From IMG/VR virus record IMGVR_UViG_3300044641_009805, positions 124,001 to 188,000 of that record: 64,000 nt of DNA. The stretch is one strand, 5' to 3'. Shown piece after piece: positions 52,237 to 63,000 of this stretch. The notes under the pieces are model-generated. The model did no database searches. It saw only the letters and a program-made list of their open reading frames with translations, and was not told where the DNA came from. Each line of letters begins with the position of its first letter. Position 1 is the stretch's first letter. The position numbers were made by a program, and so were the translations under genes. The stretch is from a virus.

Positions 52237-53573
52237 GCAGAACTATGCCTACCAGATTTAATTCTAACAGCAATCCTCAGTTTGGCGTGCCAGGGTTAAT
52301 TGATAAAACGCACCAAGGAACGGCTGAATTTACAATCCCTCCCGTCGGATTGGAAGACGTTGATGTTTCGATTTTTAATTTGTTTGATAAAGAGTTAACC
52401 TTGCAAGTCAATGGTGATAATTCAGTACCAAAAAATGTTCCTGTTATCTTTGCGTCGGGAGAAAAATGGGCAATCTTGAAGAAGAGAAAAGCCTTAAGAG
52501 ATAGAAATAATTCTTTGATACTTCCTTTGATCACTATCGTAAGGACGGGAATTTCCCAAAATTCAGACGAAGACATCGCCGGTAGAGGTATAAATCAACA
52601 AACCGGTGAAATCATCATAAAAAGACGCCTTGATAAATCCGATAGAAAATATCAAAATCTTATTAATCGATTTTTATTAAAAAACCAACTGAATGTAGCG
52701 ACTAATCCCAACAAAGAATACGTCGATGGTCAGATCTTGACTGACAGAACTGTCGGAGAAGATGAAGAATCATCAGCCATAATAGATGGAGCTTGGCTTG
52801 CAGATATCAAGAAAAAAAATATCTATGAGACCATAGTCATTCCTGCTCCTCAATTTTATAACATTCGTTATGAGATTACTCTGTGGACTCAATACACGCA
52901 ACATATGAATCAGATTTTAGAAAATATTGTTGCTTCTTTTTTACCGCAAGGTAATTCTTGGAAGCTTAACACGACCAAAGGATACTGGTTCATCGCTAAA
53001 GTTGAGGATAATTCATACGAACCCGAAAATAACGTCGATGACATGTCACAAGAGGAGAGAATCATCAAATATAAATTTAATGTAAAAGTTCTCGCTTACT
53101 TGTTTGCCACGCAGTCTCCTGGAACTGGGGTTCCAATAAAACGTTATGTTTCATCTCCGATTATAAAATTTGAAACCGTTGCGCCAAAAGACGATGATCC
53201 CGCGTCGCCTATCAATTTAGTTGAAGATCCTTTCCTCGGATCCGATGATCCGACTCTTCCGTTGTCTGACACCAAAAATAATAGAGAAGATCAACGCAGA
53301 AGCGGTACTAAACTATATTCTCCAACGGACTCTGCTGTCTCAAATGATCCTGCACTACAAACCAGGTCATCCAAACAAAATAGACCAGTGTACCAAAAAA
53401 TAATTACTCAAAACTCTTCAGGTAAAAATGTTGCGACTTACGCTAGGGTTTTTAGAACATCCAATGCGTCAGGAGAAACTGTCATAAAACCGTCAAATGA
53501 TTTTTCTTCAAAATCTAATCCTGCGGCTGCTGACACGCTACTAGGTGATCTAACATACGAAACTACTAAGTGA
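52233..53573 (+). CDS. 15: Tail terminator / sheath stabiliser, gp15-like
   Basis: 446 residues, ATGA overlap with the previous gene (a second ATG at 52245 is possible). Matches T4 gp15 features: PVIFASGEKWAILKK (gp15 PITYASKEHF..), LPLITIVRTGI, APQFYNIRYEITLWTQYTQH, MNQILENIVASFLPQ and IKYKFNVKVLAYLF. T4 gp15 is 272 residues; the extra length is a Ser/Asn/Asp-rich C-terminal tail of about 150 residues. It caps the tail tube and binds the sheath. Confidence 0.75.
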   Translation: MSRTMPTRFNSNSNPQFGVPGLIDKTHQGTAEFTIPPVGLEDVDVSIFNLFDKELTLQVNGDNSVPKNVPVIFASGEKWAILKKRKALRDRNNSLILPLITIVRTGISQNSDEDIAGRGINQQTGEIIIKRRLDKSDRKYQNLINRFLLKNQLNVATNPNKEYVDGQILTDRTVGEDEESSAIIDGAWLADIKKKNIYETIVIPAPQFYNIRYEITLWTQYTQHMNQILENIVASFLPQGNSWKLNTTKGYWFIAKVEDNSYEPENNVDDMSQEERIIKYKFNVKVLAYLFATQSPGTGVPIKRYVSSPIIKFETVAPKDDDPASPINLVEDPFLGSDDPTLPLSDTKNNREDQRRSGTKLYSPTDSAVSNDPALQTRSSKQNRPVYQKIITQNSSGKNVATYARVFRTSNASGETVIKPSNDFSSKSNPAAADTLLGDLTYETTK

Positions 53574-53648
53574 CCACTCCAGTTTTTTAGAATTCTCTTG
53601 AATACTTATACGAAGAAATTCCCAGTGTATTCATGAAGGAGCAGGAGA

Positions 53649-56600
53649 ATGGCTGAACAAGTTTTTAGATCACCTAATTTTTTTGAAAGAGAAATTGAGC
53701 TTAAGGCACCGCCTCCGTCAGGACCCGTCGGAGTTCCTGCAGGCGTGATTGGTACTTCTAAAAAAGGACCGGCTTTCGTACCAGTTGCTGTTTCTAACTT
53801 TAACGAATTCGTAAGCATTTTTGGCGATCTAGATCCAAAAAAGTTTGGTCCCTATGCCGTCAATGAGTTTTTGAAAAATAGAACAGCGTTAACGTATATG
53901 CGCGTCCTAGGCGGAGGCTCTAATCGTTCTTTAAGCGACGTGCAAACGACGCTTATAACTGGTAAGGTAAAGAATGCCGGATTTAAGACGATCGGGACTA
54001 AAACTGATTTAACCGAGGATCAATACAAACGACATGTCGGGGGTGTGCAGTTCATCGTAGCTGATCACACGATCGATACGGCGGATGAACCAGCAGGAAT
54101 GCCTATGTTCACTGACAATGATTCTAGGACTCAAACCAGCAACGTTTCGCTTGTTAGAGGCGTCGTTCTTATGGCATCTGGCGCTAGAATGCTTGTTTTA
54201 GACGGAGATCAAAGCATAGGAACCAGCTTCGATGGTGTGGTTTCTGTTGATGATGAAGGAGCTGTAAAGAGCGGAAAAGTCAAGTTAGTCATTTCATCCA
54301 CTTTAGGATCAGCTTTCTCTTATGATGATGGGAAAGCAGGATTGAAGGTTTATACAGCATCTCTTAACCCTACTAGCGCAGATTACTTTGGTAAAGTGTT
54401 AAATAAGGATCCTGAAAAATTTGCGCAGTATCAGCACTTGCTATACACGGACTTTGCTGTAGATGATGAAGTTGCCTCGGTTCTTGATAATGATAAGGTA
54501 GCAATATTATCAGGATCAAGCTTTAATAGTCCAGCATCTGGAGATCCATCACTTCATTTCAGCGGAGCATTTGGTTCATTCGATACTAGATTCACGGCAC
54601 CCAAAACTCCGTACTTTATTTCTCAGCCTTTCGGAACGTCAGAATATGATTTGTTTGCCGTTGAATCTATCGACGATGGAGAATACGCAAACAGTCTTTA
54701 CAAGGTGTCGATCAGCAATCTTAAGGTTTCTGAGAATGACGCATATGATTATGGAACATTCAATCTACAAATTCGCGATTTTAATGATACGGACGTAAAT
54801 CCAGTTATCATAGAAGAGTTTGTAAATTGTTCACTCGATCCCGACGCCGACAACTATGTGGCAAAGTTAGTAGGAGATCGCAAAGTGACTTATGACTTTG
54901 ATCAAGACATATTGGTAGAAAGACGCATCGTTACGACAGGAAAGTACCAAAATATTTCAAAGTTTGTCAGAGTAGTCATGTCTCCCGCTGTGGAAGAGAA
55001 AAAAATCCCTGCAAAATCTTTGCCTTTCGGTTTCAGAGGGTTTGAGCTTCTGAAGACAAACGATAATTTGAAAGATTCTGTTCCAACAAGAAATAGACTA
55101 TGGGGATCAGTAGGTACCGGAGGCTCAAGTTTAGCAAGTTCTATTCTTCCTCCTGTACCTTACAGATATAAGGTAACCCGCGGCGCAGTTTCATCCGCTG
55201 CAAACTGGAGTGGCGAACCTGGACCTCTTGAGTCTACAAATCCAGCTTATTACTGGGGCGTGAAGTTTGAAAGGAATACAGAACCCTTAAACAACAACCT
55301 GAGTGAAGAAAAGAACGTTCTCATTGAAAGCTTCACAAAGTTCATGGGAATCAAAAAGCTAGATGTTCTAGTCACGGGTTCTGGTGCTGACACTTTCAAT
55401 AACAACAAATTCAGCCTTTCCAAGGTCGCTTTTGCAAATGGATCTATAGCTGAGTTAACTGGCACAGTTAGAACTCACATGAGAGAAGCAGCATATATCA
55501 GAAATGCCAAGGTTGATCCATCAACTTACACGATCTACGATTCAGGATTCGGAGATAGAATCACTTTAGCGAGCTTACTATCAAATGGAGAATCCTATCA
55601 GTTCAACAGATTCTCAACGTTTGCAAAGTTCTCAACATTCATGTGCGGAGGATTCGACGGATTGAATATCCTAGACCCAGCTGCCCGTCGAATGAATGAT
55701 AAAGCAACTTCATTTGAAACTCCTAAGGGAGCAGCCTCAACCACATATACATCACCAGGTCTTGCTTCTAACGTGGCTGGAACTGGAGTTGACAATAACT
55801 CAGTTAGTTCTTATGTCACAGCAATTGACGTAATGACTGATCCTCTGCAGGTCAATGTGAATCTGCTTGCCCTCCCAGGTATTCGTGAGGATTATCTCAC
55901 GAATTACACATCAAAGAAAGTAAGAGATTATGGATTGGCCATGTACATCATGGACATACCAAATTATGACGACAACAGTGATAGAATCTATGATGATTCT
56001 ACGAACAGAATCAACATCGAAAATACAGCAGCTATCTTCGAAGAAAGAACGTTCGATAACAACTACGTCGCGACCTACTTCCCCAACGTCTATGTCAATG
56101 ATACGACGAACAGCAGATACGTGAAAGTTCCTGCGTCTGTTGCAGCTCTCGGTGCATTAGGGTTCAACGACTTTATTGCATATCCTTGGTTTGCACCTGC
56201 AGGATTCAACCGCGCCGCGCTTGACTTCGTTAACAACGTAGAGGTCAGATTGAACGTCTCGGATAGAGATCGTCTATACGACGCTAGAATCAATCCTATA
56301 GCGACATTCCCAAGATTGGGATTCGTTATCTACGGACAGAAGACGTTACAAATAAGAAAGTCTGCTCTTGATAGAGTTAATGTGAGACGTTTGCTCTTAG
56401 AGGTTAAGAGATTAATCATCAACATAGCTAACAGGATCATATTTGAACAGAACACACCAGCCGTCAGAAACAAGTTTGTGGCGGATGCAATTCTTCAACT
56501 CAGCCTTATTCAGACCCAGGCAGGCATTGAGGCCTACCAGGTCATCATGAATGAGACGAACAACACACAAGAGGACATCGATCTCAATCGTTTGAATGGT

Positions 56601-56684
56601 CGAATCGTCGTCGTCCCAACGAGAGCAATTGAATTTATTGCGATCGATTTCATCGTAACAAACGCCGGCGTCGAATTTGTCTGA
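53649..56684 (+). CDS. 18: Tail sheath protein, copy 1 (most divergent)
   Basis: 1011 residues, with AGGAG upstream. N-terminal SPNFFEREIELKAPPP and VPAGVIGTSKKGPAFVP are typical of sheath proteins, and the C-terminal end shows GQKTLQIRKSALDRVNVRRLL (the final helix motif) and IEFIAIDFIVTNAG. T4 gp18 is 659 residues, so about 350 extra residues are inserted as outward-facing domains. This copy is the most distant of three tandem paralogues and differs in the middle domains. Confidence 0.9.
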   Translation: MAEQVFRSPNFFEREIELKAPPPSGPVGVPAGVIGTSKKGPAFVPVAVSNFNEFVSIFGDLDPKKFGPYAVNEFLKNRTALTYMRVLGGGSNRSLSDVQTTLITGKVKNAGFKTIGTKTDLTEDQYKRHVGGVQFIVADHTIDTADEPAGMPMFTDNDSRTQTSNVSLVRGVVLMASGARMLVLDGDQSIGTSFDGVVSVDDEGAVKSGKVKLVISSTLGSAFSYDDGKAGLKVYTASLNPTSADYFGKVLNKDPEKFAQYQHLLYTDFAVDDEVASVLDNDKVAILSGSSFNSPASGDPSLHFSGAFGSFDTRFTAPKTPYFISQPFGTSEYDLFAVESIDDGEYANSLYKVSISNLKVSENDAYDYGTFNLQIRDFNDTDVNPVIIEEFVNCSLDPDADNYVAKLVGDRKVTYDFDQDILVERRIVTTGKYQNISKFVRVVMSPAVEEKKIPAKSLPFGFRGFELLKTNDNLKDSVPTRNRLWGSVGTGGSSLASSILPPVPYRYKVTRGAVSSAANWSGEPGPLESTNPAYYWGVKFERNTEPLNNNLSEEKNVLIESFTKFMGIKKLDVLVTGSGADTFNNNKFSLSKVAFANGSIAELTGTVRTHMREAAYIRNAKVDPSTYTIYDSGFGDRITLASLLSNGESYQFNRFSTFAKFSTFMCGGFDGLNILDPAARRMNDKATSFETPKGAASTTYTSPGLASNVAGTGVDNNSVSSYVTAIDVMTDPLQVNVNLLALPGIREDYLTNYTSKKVRDYGLAMYIMDIPNYDDNSDRIYDDSTNRINIENTAAIFEERTFDNNYVATYFPNVYVNDTTNSRYVKVPASVAALGALGFNDFIAYPWFAPAGFNRAALDFVNNVEVRLNVSDRDRLYDARINPIATFPRLGFVIYGQKTLQIRKSALDRVNVRRLLLEVKRLIINIANRIIFEQNTPAVRNKFVADAILQLSLIQTQAGIEAYQVIMNETNNTQEDIDLNRLNGRIVVVPTRAIEFIAIDFIVTNAGVEFV

Positions 56685-56736
56685 TGCAAACGTCGGGAAT
56701 CTTATACTTATCATGCAAAGCGTAGGAGCGATATAA

Positions 56737-59700
56737 ATGGCACAGCTCAAATTTGGAAGCGCAGGAGTAACAACAAGAGAAATAGACTTAACGGGCCCCG
56801 TCGAAACAGGACCGACGGGGGTCCCCGCGGGGGTCATCGGCACGTCATTAAAGGGACCAGCATTCGTACCACTAACTTATGGAACGCTCAAGGACTTCTT
56901 CGCGAAGTTCGGTGAGAGCGATTCTAAGAAGTTTGGACCGATAGCTGTCTCTGAATGGCTGAGCCGTTCAACCGCAGTGACTTACCTTAGAGTCTTAGGC
57001 GTTGGTGATGGAAAGCAACGTCTTAAAACTGGAACAACCGCTGGTGAAGTTAACAATGCAGGATTCGTCGTAGGCGAAGAACAACCTGCAGAAGACGGAA
57101 CTTTATCACCGAATCCATATGCTGTTTCAGGAGGACCACTGGGTAGAACATACTTCTTAGGATGTTTTATGTCAGAGTCCGTAGGGTCAACTTTCTTAAG
57201 TGACGCTGGTCTTCAAGGAACAAGAAGGGTTAACTCTCCTTCTGTCTTATCAGCTTCAGTTCCAATCGTCAGAGGCGTGTTGATGGCTCCTTCAGGAGTC
57301 GTCTTGCGCTTGTCGGCAAGCTATGCTACGTCCGCCGTTCCTGGTTCTGCAACACCTGCAACACCCGCAAACCTGTTTGGAGCTTCGGTGGGAACGATCG
57401 TTCTTTCTGCTTCCAACGCACCTTCCAAACAAGAGTTCACGATGTTGCTTTACGGGCACAAAGGAACAGACGTTGCGTATCCAAACGTTCTAACTGCATC
57501 TTTTGACGTTAACTCAGCGAACCACATATCCAAGGTTCTTAACACAGATCCTTATAAGATGCAGCAAGCAGGTCACTATCTTGCAGCAAGCTGGGATATA
57601 CATCCTTCGTTGGCAGTCATTACTGGAACAGGATTCTTACCAGTAGACGCAGGATATAACTGTGTATCTAGCTTAACACACTCACTTGGATCAGAGAATT
57701 CGGTCTTCTTGTTAACTTCGTCTTTGGCAAGAAACTCAGGATCACAGACTGTACCCAATTACGAGTCCTTCCGCGATAGATTCTCCAATGCCAAGACCCC
57801 TTGGGTTATCTCTCAAAAGTTCGGCGGAAAACCAGTTAACTTGTTCAGATTCCACGCTCTAGACTCTGGAGCCAACATCTCTAACAAGGTCAAGATTGGA
57901 ATCGCCAACATCACTCCTTCAAATGCGGCTAATTACAAATACGGTTCATTCAACGTCGTTCTTCGTCGCATGGATGATACGGATATCGAACCTAAGGTTT
58001 TGGAGAGCTTTAATGGAGTCAACCTCGATCCATCTTCTGATCGTTACATCGGAAAAGTAATGGGCGACATAAATGCCTACTACGATTTTGATCGTGATGA
58101 CTCAAGCCAAAAATTGGTCATTGAAGGAAATTACACATTAAGATCCAGACACGTTAGAGTTGAGGTTTCTGATGAAGTGATAGATCTATCAGTCGATCCA
58201 ACTGCATTGCCAATGGGTTTCAGAGGTATTGCTCACCTCATGACATCAGGATCAGCTATCTTTAATGTGGATAATGCGGCATTAATAGACGGCGGATTGA
58301 TCCATAACGTGGTTGAACCACCTCTTCCATTCAGAAAGAACATTTTTGATGGCGTCGGTGCTCAAGCTCAAGAAAATTCTAGGTACTACTGGGGTGCAAA
58401 GTTCGAACACGTCGTAGATGTGAACGACCAAAACAGCAACGTAACACCAGACAAATCATTCAACAGCTTCACAAGCTACTTCCCGAATTTCTCGACTGCA
58501 TTCATGAACTTCGTGGTGGGTGACAACGCTGGTGCTGCGACGACTGACGAAAATGGAATCGTAGATTCTGACAAATTCTGTAACAACTTGTTCTCTCTAG
58601 AGCATGTTCAGATCAGAACAGGTTCTAACGGTACCGTTGAGCAAGCTGACGATTGGAAACATGCGACATACGTCAGAAATGGTGATATACAACCAGACGA
58701 TGGTGCCAAGACAAGAGCAGTGAAGGTCGACGATCTATCATTCTCGCTGAACAGAAGATTCCTTAAGTTCTCTTTGATCATGCAGGGTGGATTTGATGGC
58801 GTCAATATCTTTGATGAGGATGAACATCAGATCAATAATGCTGCTGTCACAGCAGACATGAACGACGCTGATAGAGGTCGCGAAAAGGGTCCCAACGTAT
58901 CCGCTTATCTCAAGGCCCTCGAGGTCATGAAGAACACGACCAATGTTGATATTCAGCTTCTCGCGATACCCGGCATCAGAACGCCTGTCGTTACAGATGC
59001 TGCAATCACGGCGACTGAAGAGCGTTTCGATGCTCTGTACATTATGGACATGGAACAGGTAGACAAGGACGGAAACCTGATCGATATCACGGGAGTCGTC
59101 AAACCTTCAGTCACGGAAACAATCCTGCAGCATAAGGCACGTAACCTCAACACGTCCTTCGCGGCAGCTTACTTCCCAGACGTTCTAATGAGAGATCCTT
59201 CAAAGCAATCGAACACAGTGGTCGTTCCACCTTCGGTCGTGGTCCTCGGAGCTCTAGCCTTGAATGACTCACTAGGATATCCTTGGTTTGCTCCAGCAGG
59301 TCAAACCCGCGGCGCTCTCCCCACGACTCTTGAGACAAGCATACAGCTCAAGGATCAGGACCTAGATTCGCTTTACGATGAGGACATCAACCCCTTGTAC
59401 GCTCAAATTATAAACGCACAAGGCGGATTGAACCCACGCGGCGGAGTGGTTGTTTGGGGTCAAAAGACGATGCTACAAGCTGCTTCTGCTCTTGATAGAA
59501 TCAACGTCCGCCGTCTCCTCATCGACGTTCGTCGTCAGGTTCGCGAGATTGCTCAAACGATCATCTTCGAGCCCAACCGCGAAGCAACCCTCGCAAGGTT
59601 CTCTGCAGCTGTCACACCACGTCTCCAGAGAATCCAAGCCCTCGCCGGTCTCGATCGTTTCAGAGTCATCATCGATTCTTCTACGACCACACAGGCCGAC

Positions 59701-59808
59701 GTCGAGAACAACACGGTCAGAGGTAAGATATTCCTGCAGCCAACAAAGACAATCGAGTTCGTCTCACTCGACTTCGTCGTTGCAAATAACCTGCAGTCAG
59801 TGACCTGA
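56737..59808 (+). CDS. 18: Tail sheath protein, copy 2
   Basis: 1023 residues, GGAGCGATATA leader. The N-terminus FGSAGVTTREIDLTGPV and the loop VPAGVIGTSLKGPAFVP, the mid-region GPLGRTYFLGCFMSES, and the C-terminal GQKTMLQAASALDRINVRRLL show close kinship with copy 3 over the full length. Codon use becomes markedly GC-richer toward the 3' end (Arg by CGT/CGC, many C-ending codons), as expected for highly expressed or newly acquired sequence. A strong terminator follows. Confidence 0.92.
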   Translation: MAQLKFGSAGVTTREIDLTGPVETGPTGVPAGVIGTSLKGPAFVPLTYGTLKDFFAKFGESDSKKFGPIAVSEWLSRSTAVTYLRVLGVGDGKQRLKTGTTAGEVNNAGFVVGEEQPAEDGTLSPNPYAVSGGPLGRTYFLGCFMSESVGSTFLSDAGLQGTRRVNSPSVLSASVPIVRGVLMAPSGVVLRLSASYATSAVPGSATPATPANLFGASVGTIVLSASNAPSKQEFTMLLYGHKGTDVAYPNVLTASFDVNSANHISKVLNTDPYKMQQAGHYLAASWDIHPSLAVITGTGFLPVDAGYNCVSSLTHSLGSENSVFLLTSSLARNSGSQTVPNYESFRDRFSNAKTPWVISQKFGGKPVNLFRFHALDSGANISNKVKIGIANITPSNAANYKYGSFNVVLRRMDDTDIEPKVLESFNGVNLDPSSDRYIGKVMGDINAYYDFDRDDSSQKLVIEGNYTLRSRHVRVEVSDEVIDLSVDPTALPMGFRGIAHLMTSGSAIFNVDNAALIDGGLIHNVVEPPLPFRKNIFDGVGAQAQENSRYYWGAKFEHVVDVNDQNSNVTPDKSFNSFTSYFPNFSTAFMNFVVGDNAGAATTDENGIVDSDKFCNNLFSLEHVQIRTGSNGTVEQADDWKHATYVRNGDIQPDDGAKTRAVKVDDLSFSLNRRFLKFSLIMQGGFDGVNIFDEDEHQINNAAVTADMNDADRGREKGPNVSAYLKALEVMKNTTNVDIQLLAIPGIRTPVVTDAAITATEERFDALYIMDMEQVDKDGNLIDITGVVKPSVTETILQHKARNLNTSFAAAYFPDVLMRDPSKQSNTVVVPPSVVVLGALALNDSLGYPWFAPAGQTRGALPTTLETSIQLKDQDLDSLYDEDINPLYAQIINAQGGLNPRGGVVVWGQKTMLQAASALDRINVRRLLIDVRRQVREIAQTIIFEPNREATLARFSAAVTPRLQRIQALAGLDRFRVIIDSSTTTQADVENNTVRGKIFLQPTKTIEFVSLDFVVANNLQSVT

Positions 59809-59831
59809 TAACCTCTGTCAAAACAGACAGG

Positions 59832-59864
59832 AACCGCCTCTTTTAACGGGGCGGTTTCTTTTTT
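59832..59864 (+). terminator. Rho-independent terminator after sheath copy 2
   Basis: AACCGCC (59832-59838) and GGCGGTT (59850-59856) pair perfectly over seven bases around an 11-base loop and are followed by a T-rich run (TCTTTTTTG). It should end or attenuate transcription between sheath copies 2 and 3. Confidence 0.88.
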
Positions 59865-59881
59865 GTCGAGGGCATTAATTA

Positions 59882-59974
59882 ATGTCAACAATTGCACGTG
59901 GTAAAACAATCAAGGACATATTGCAAAATATTCCCATGACATCTGATGATGATTCTTACATGTCAGATGTCTGA
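59882..59974 (+). CDS. Very short open frame between sheath genes
   Basis: 30 codons from ATG 59882 to TGA 59974, reading MSTIARGKTIKDILQNI with an acidic end. No ribosome-binding site. The last codons lie in a perfect inverted repeat. It may be a short peptide gene or chance; I favour chance or a decayed remnant. Confidence 0.2.
   Translation: MSTIARGKTIKDILQNIPMTSDDDSYMSDV
59938..59971. promoter_or_regulatory. Perfect 9-bp inverted repeat before sheath copy 3
   Basis: GACATCTGA (59938-59946) and TCAGATGTC (59963-59971) pair over nine bases with a 16-base loop, 40 bases before the sheath 3 start. No T-run follows, so this is a candidate protein-binding site, RNA stability element or attachment-type site. 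Confidence 0.5.
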
Positions 59975-60010
59975 AGCAGGATTATAGTTATGGAACGTAG
60001 AGCGATATAG

Positions 60011-63000
60011 ATGGCTAAATTCGAATTTTCAAGCGCAGGAATATCAGCACAAGAGATCGGGACGATTGGTCCTGTCAAGACCCAACCGAGTGGTCTTTCG
60101 GCTGGCGTCATTGGAACTTCAAATAACGGTCCCGCTTTCGTTCCCTTTACGTTAGGATCTCTCACTGATTTTATCGACAAGTTTGGGACCATCGACGGCA
60201 AAAAGTTTGGTCCCCTTGCGGTCGCAGAGTGGATGAGAAATGCAAACTCTATCACCTACATTCGCATCCTCGGAGCAGGCGACGGAAATAAACGCCTGAC
60301 GTCTGGCGAGGTCACCAACGCAGGTTTCACTGTCGGAGAAGAACAACCTATCAACTCTAGTTCCTTAGGGTCCAATCCATATGCAAATCTCAATGGTCCT
60401 CTAGGCAGGACTTACTTTTTGGGATGCTTCATGTCAGAATCTGCAGGATCAGTCGTGTTCAGTTCGGCTGGGCTGCAAGGAACAGGCAGCATCAATGGGA
60501 TAACGGCAGGAGCCGTTCCCATCATCAGAGGAGTTCTGATGGCACCTTCGGGGGTGATCTTACGTTTATCTTCATCAGGAGGAGGATACGATTCATCGGC
60601 TCCCTTATCAAACTTTGTAGCCGATGAATCAACGGCTCACGGTACGACTTTAGGCTCCATCTCGCTTAGAAAAGATCAAACGCCATCACAGGAATTCGTT
60701 CTGCTGATGAATGGTCACAAAGGCACGACCTCAGCTCCTAATTTCATCACGGCTTCCTTCGATATGTTCTCCACCAACTACATATCGAACGTATTCAATC
60801 TCACGGCTTCATTGATACAAGAAAAAGGTCACTACCTTGCAGCTCATTGGGACATCTACCCCTCTCACGCTGTCGTGACTGGTACGGGAGTCGTATCTGC
60901 TGGCGCCGACGTGGCTTCAGATTCAAATAGAATACTAGACACTGAGAGATCAGTCTTTTTGATCACGTCTTCGTTGTCTAGAAACGTTGGATCGACGACG
61001 GTCCCAAATTATGAATCTTTCAGAGATCGATTCACTCACGCATCCACGCCTTGGATAATTTCTCAAAAACTTTTAGGAAAGCACGAAAATCTTTTCAAGC
61101 TCCATGCCCTTGACGCGGGGGCGAACGTATCCAACAGCTACAAGGTGACAATTCATGACGTACGTCCTAAGTCAGAAGGAAGTCCATACAAGTACGGTTC
61201 GTTCAGCCTGTCTGTGAGGTTGATAGATGATCCAGATAACGAAGACTCTAAACCGCTTGAAACCTTCAACGACCTGACGCTGGATCCATCTTCTGCCACT
61301 TACATCTGTAAAGTGATAGGAGACGTAAACGTCTACTACGATTTTGACAGACCTCCTGACGACCAAAGGATGGTGATCGAAGGCAATTATCCCTTAAAGT
61401 CTAGATACGTTAGAGTTGAAGTATCTGAAGAGGTTCATAACGCTACTCTGAATCCTGCGGCCATCCCGATGGGGTCCCGAGGAATTTCACACATAGTTAC
61501 TTCCGGCTCGGCTCCGCTAGCTCCATTGGGCGGCTCGGATATTCTACCTCTGGTCGATCAATACTACCTGCGAAATTCCGTGGTTCCTCCTCTACCAATG
61601 AGGCTAAACAACAAGGCAGCAGGTAACAACACGGACCCCCCGACGAAGAAGCCTTGGGGACCTATATTCGTTCACTCAAGTCCATTCGACTCGAACGATT
61701 TGCCAAACTCAAATCTCAATAAATCTTTCAACGCTTTTGCGCTTCACTATCCTGACCACTCGACGACAACTCTAAACTTTTCCGTGAGAGACAACGAGGG
61801 AACGCCCGACTCTACCACGAATGGGATATTGGACGCCGATAGGTTCTGTAACAACCTATTCACTTTAGAAAATGTCAAGGTGTTGACCGGTAGCAGCGGA
61901 ATCATCGAGTGGGGCTCTGCCGAGTATGTTCGTCACGGCTTCGTCGCGGTCGATGATGATGCAAAGACACGAGGGATCAACGTCTCTGATCTTCTATTGA
62001 AGAAAAACAGAGACTATCTAAGCTTTAATGTGATGTTCCAAGGAGGATTCGACGGGATCAACATCTTCGACTCTGATGAAGCTGCCATCAATGACGTCGC
62101 CGTCAGAGGAGACATGGAGGACATTGCACGAGGCGGATTGAACGGTTCAGCCGTGGTCTCTCACAGAAAAGCGATAGACATCATCAAGAACACAGTCAAT
62201 GCGGACATCGGCGTCATGGCCATCCCTGGAATAAGAGAACGCGTGATCACTGACGTCGCCGTGCAGGCGGCGGAAGAAAGAATGGACACTCTCTATATCA
62301 TGGACATAGAACAGTACGATTCAGGCTCAAATCCCATGTCCATGTCGGCTCTAGGCAAGTCCAACGCACCCTCAACGTCATTGACCATTGCGGCTCTTAA
62401 AGAACGCGGCGTGAACTCATCCTATGCAGCCGCATACTACCCCGACGTGATAATAACCCCTGATCAATTGCCTGATCAGGAGATAATCGTCCCACCCTCC
62501 GTGGCCGTCCTCGGCGCCATCTCACTCAATGACTCTGTCGGAGCTCCATGGTTCGCTCCCGCCGGCATGACCCGAGGCCGTCTCACAACGGCCCTACAAC
62601 CCGTGATCAACTTCGACGAACCCACGATCGATAACCTGTACATCAACAACATAAATCCACTCTACGCGACGACAAACATAAAACAACTATCCCCAGCCCA
62701 AACGTCAGGCGTCGTCATCTGGGGTCAAAAGACGCTGCTGCTATCGACAGAATCTTCTCTAGGCAGAATAGCCGTCCGCAGGCTTCTCATCGACGTACGC
62801 AAGGCCGTCAGACAAATCGCGCTACAATTCCTCTTTGAACCAAACGTAGAGAGAGTGTCAACCGTCTTCGCCTCACAGATCACAGAATACCTGTCGTCCG
62901 TCCGCGCCCGCAACGGCCTCCAATCCTTCAAGGTGAACATAGAATCACCCCTAAAATCTAGACAAAACGTCGAAAACAACTTGCTCAAGGGCAAAATCTA

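Noticed and set aside
56412-56843. 143-codon minus-strand frame across the sheath 1/2 junction
   Set aside because: Antisense to two conserved sheath ends; no ribosome-binding site.
59450-59909. Long alternative frames on both strands at the end of sheath 2
   Set aside because: Caused by the GC-rich codon use of the sheath gene; low-complexity products.
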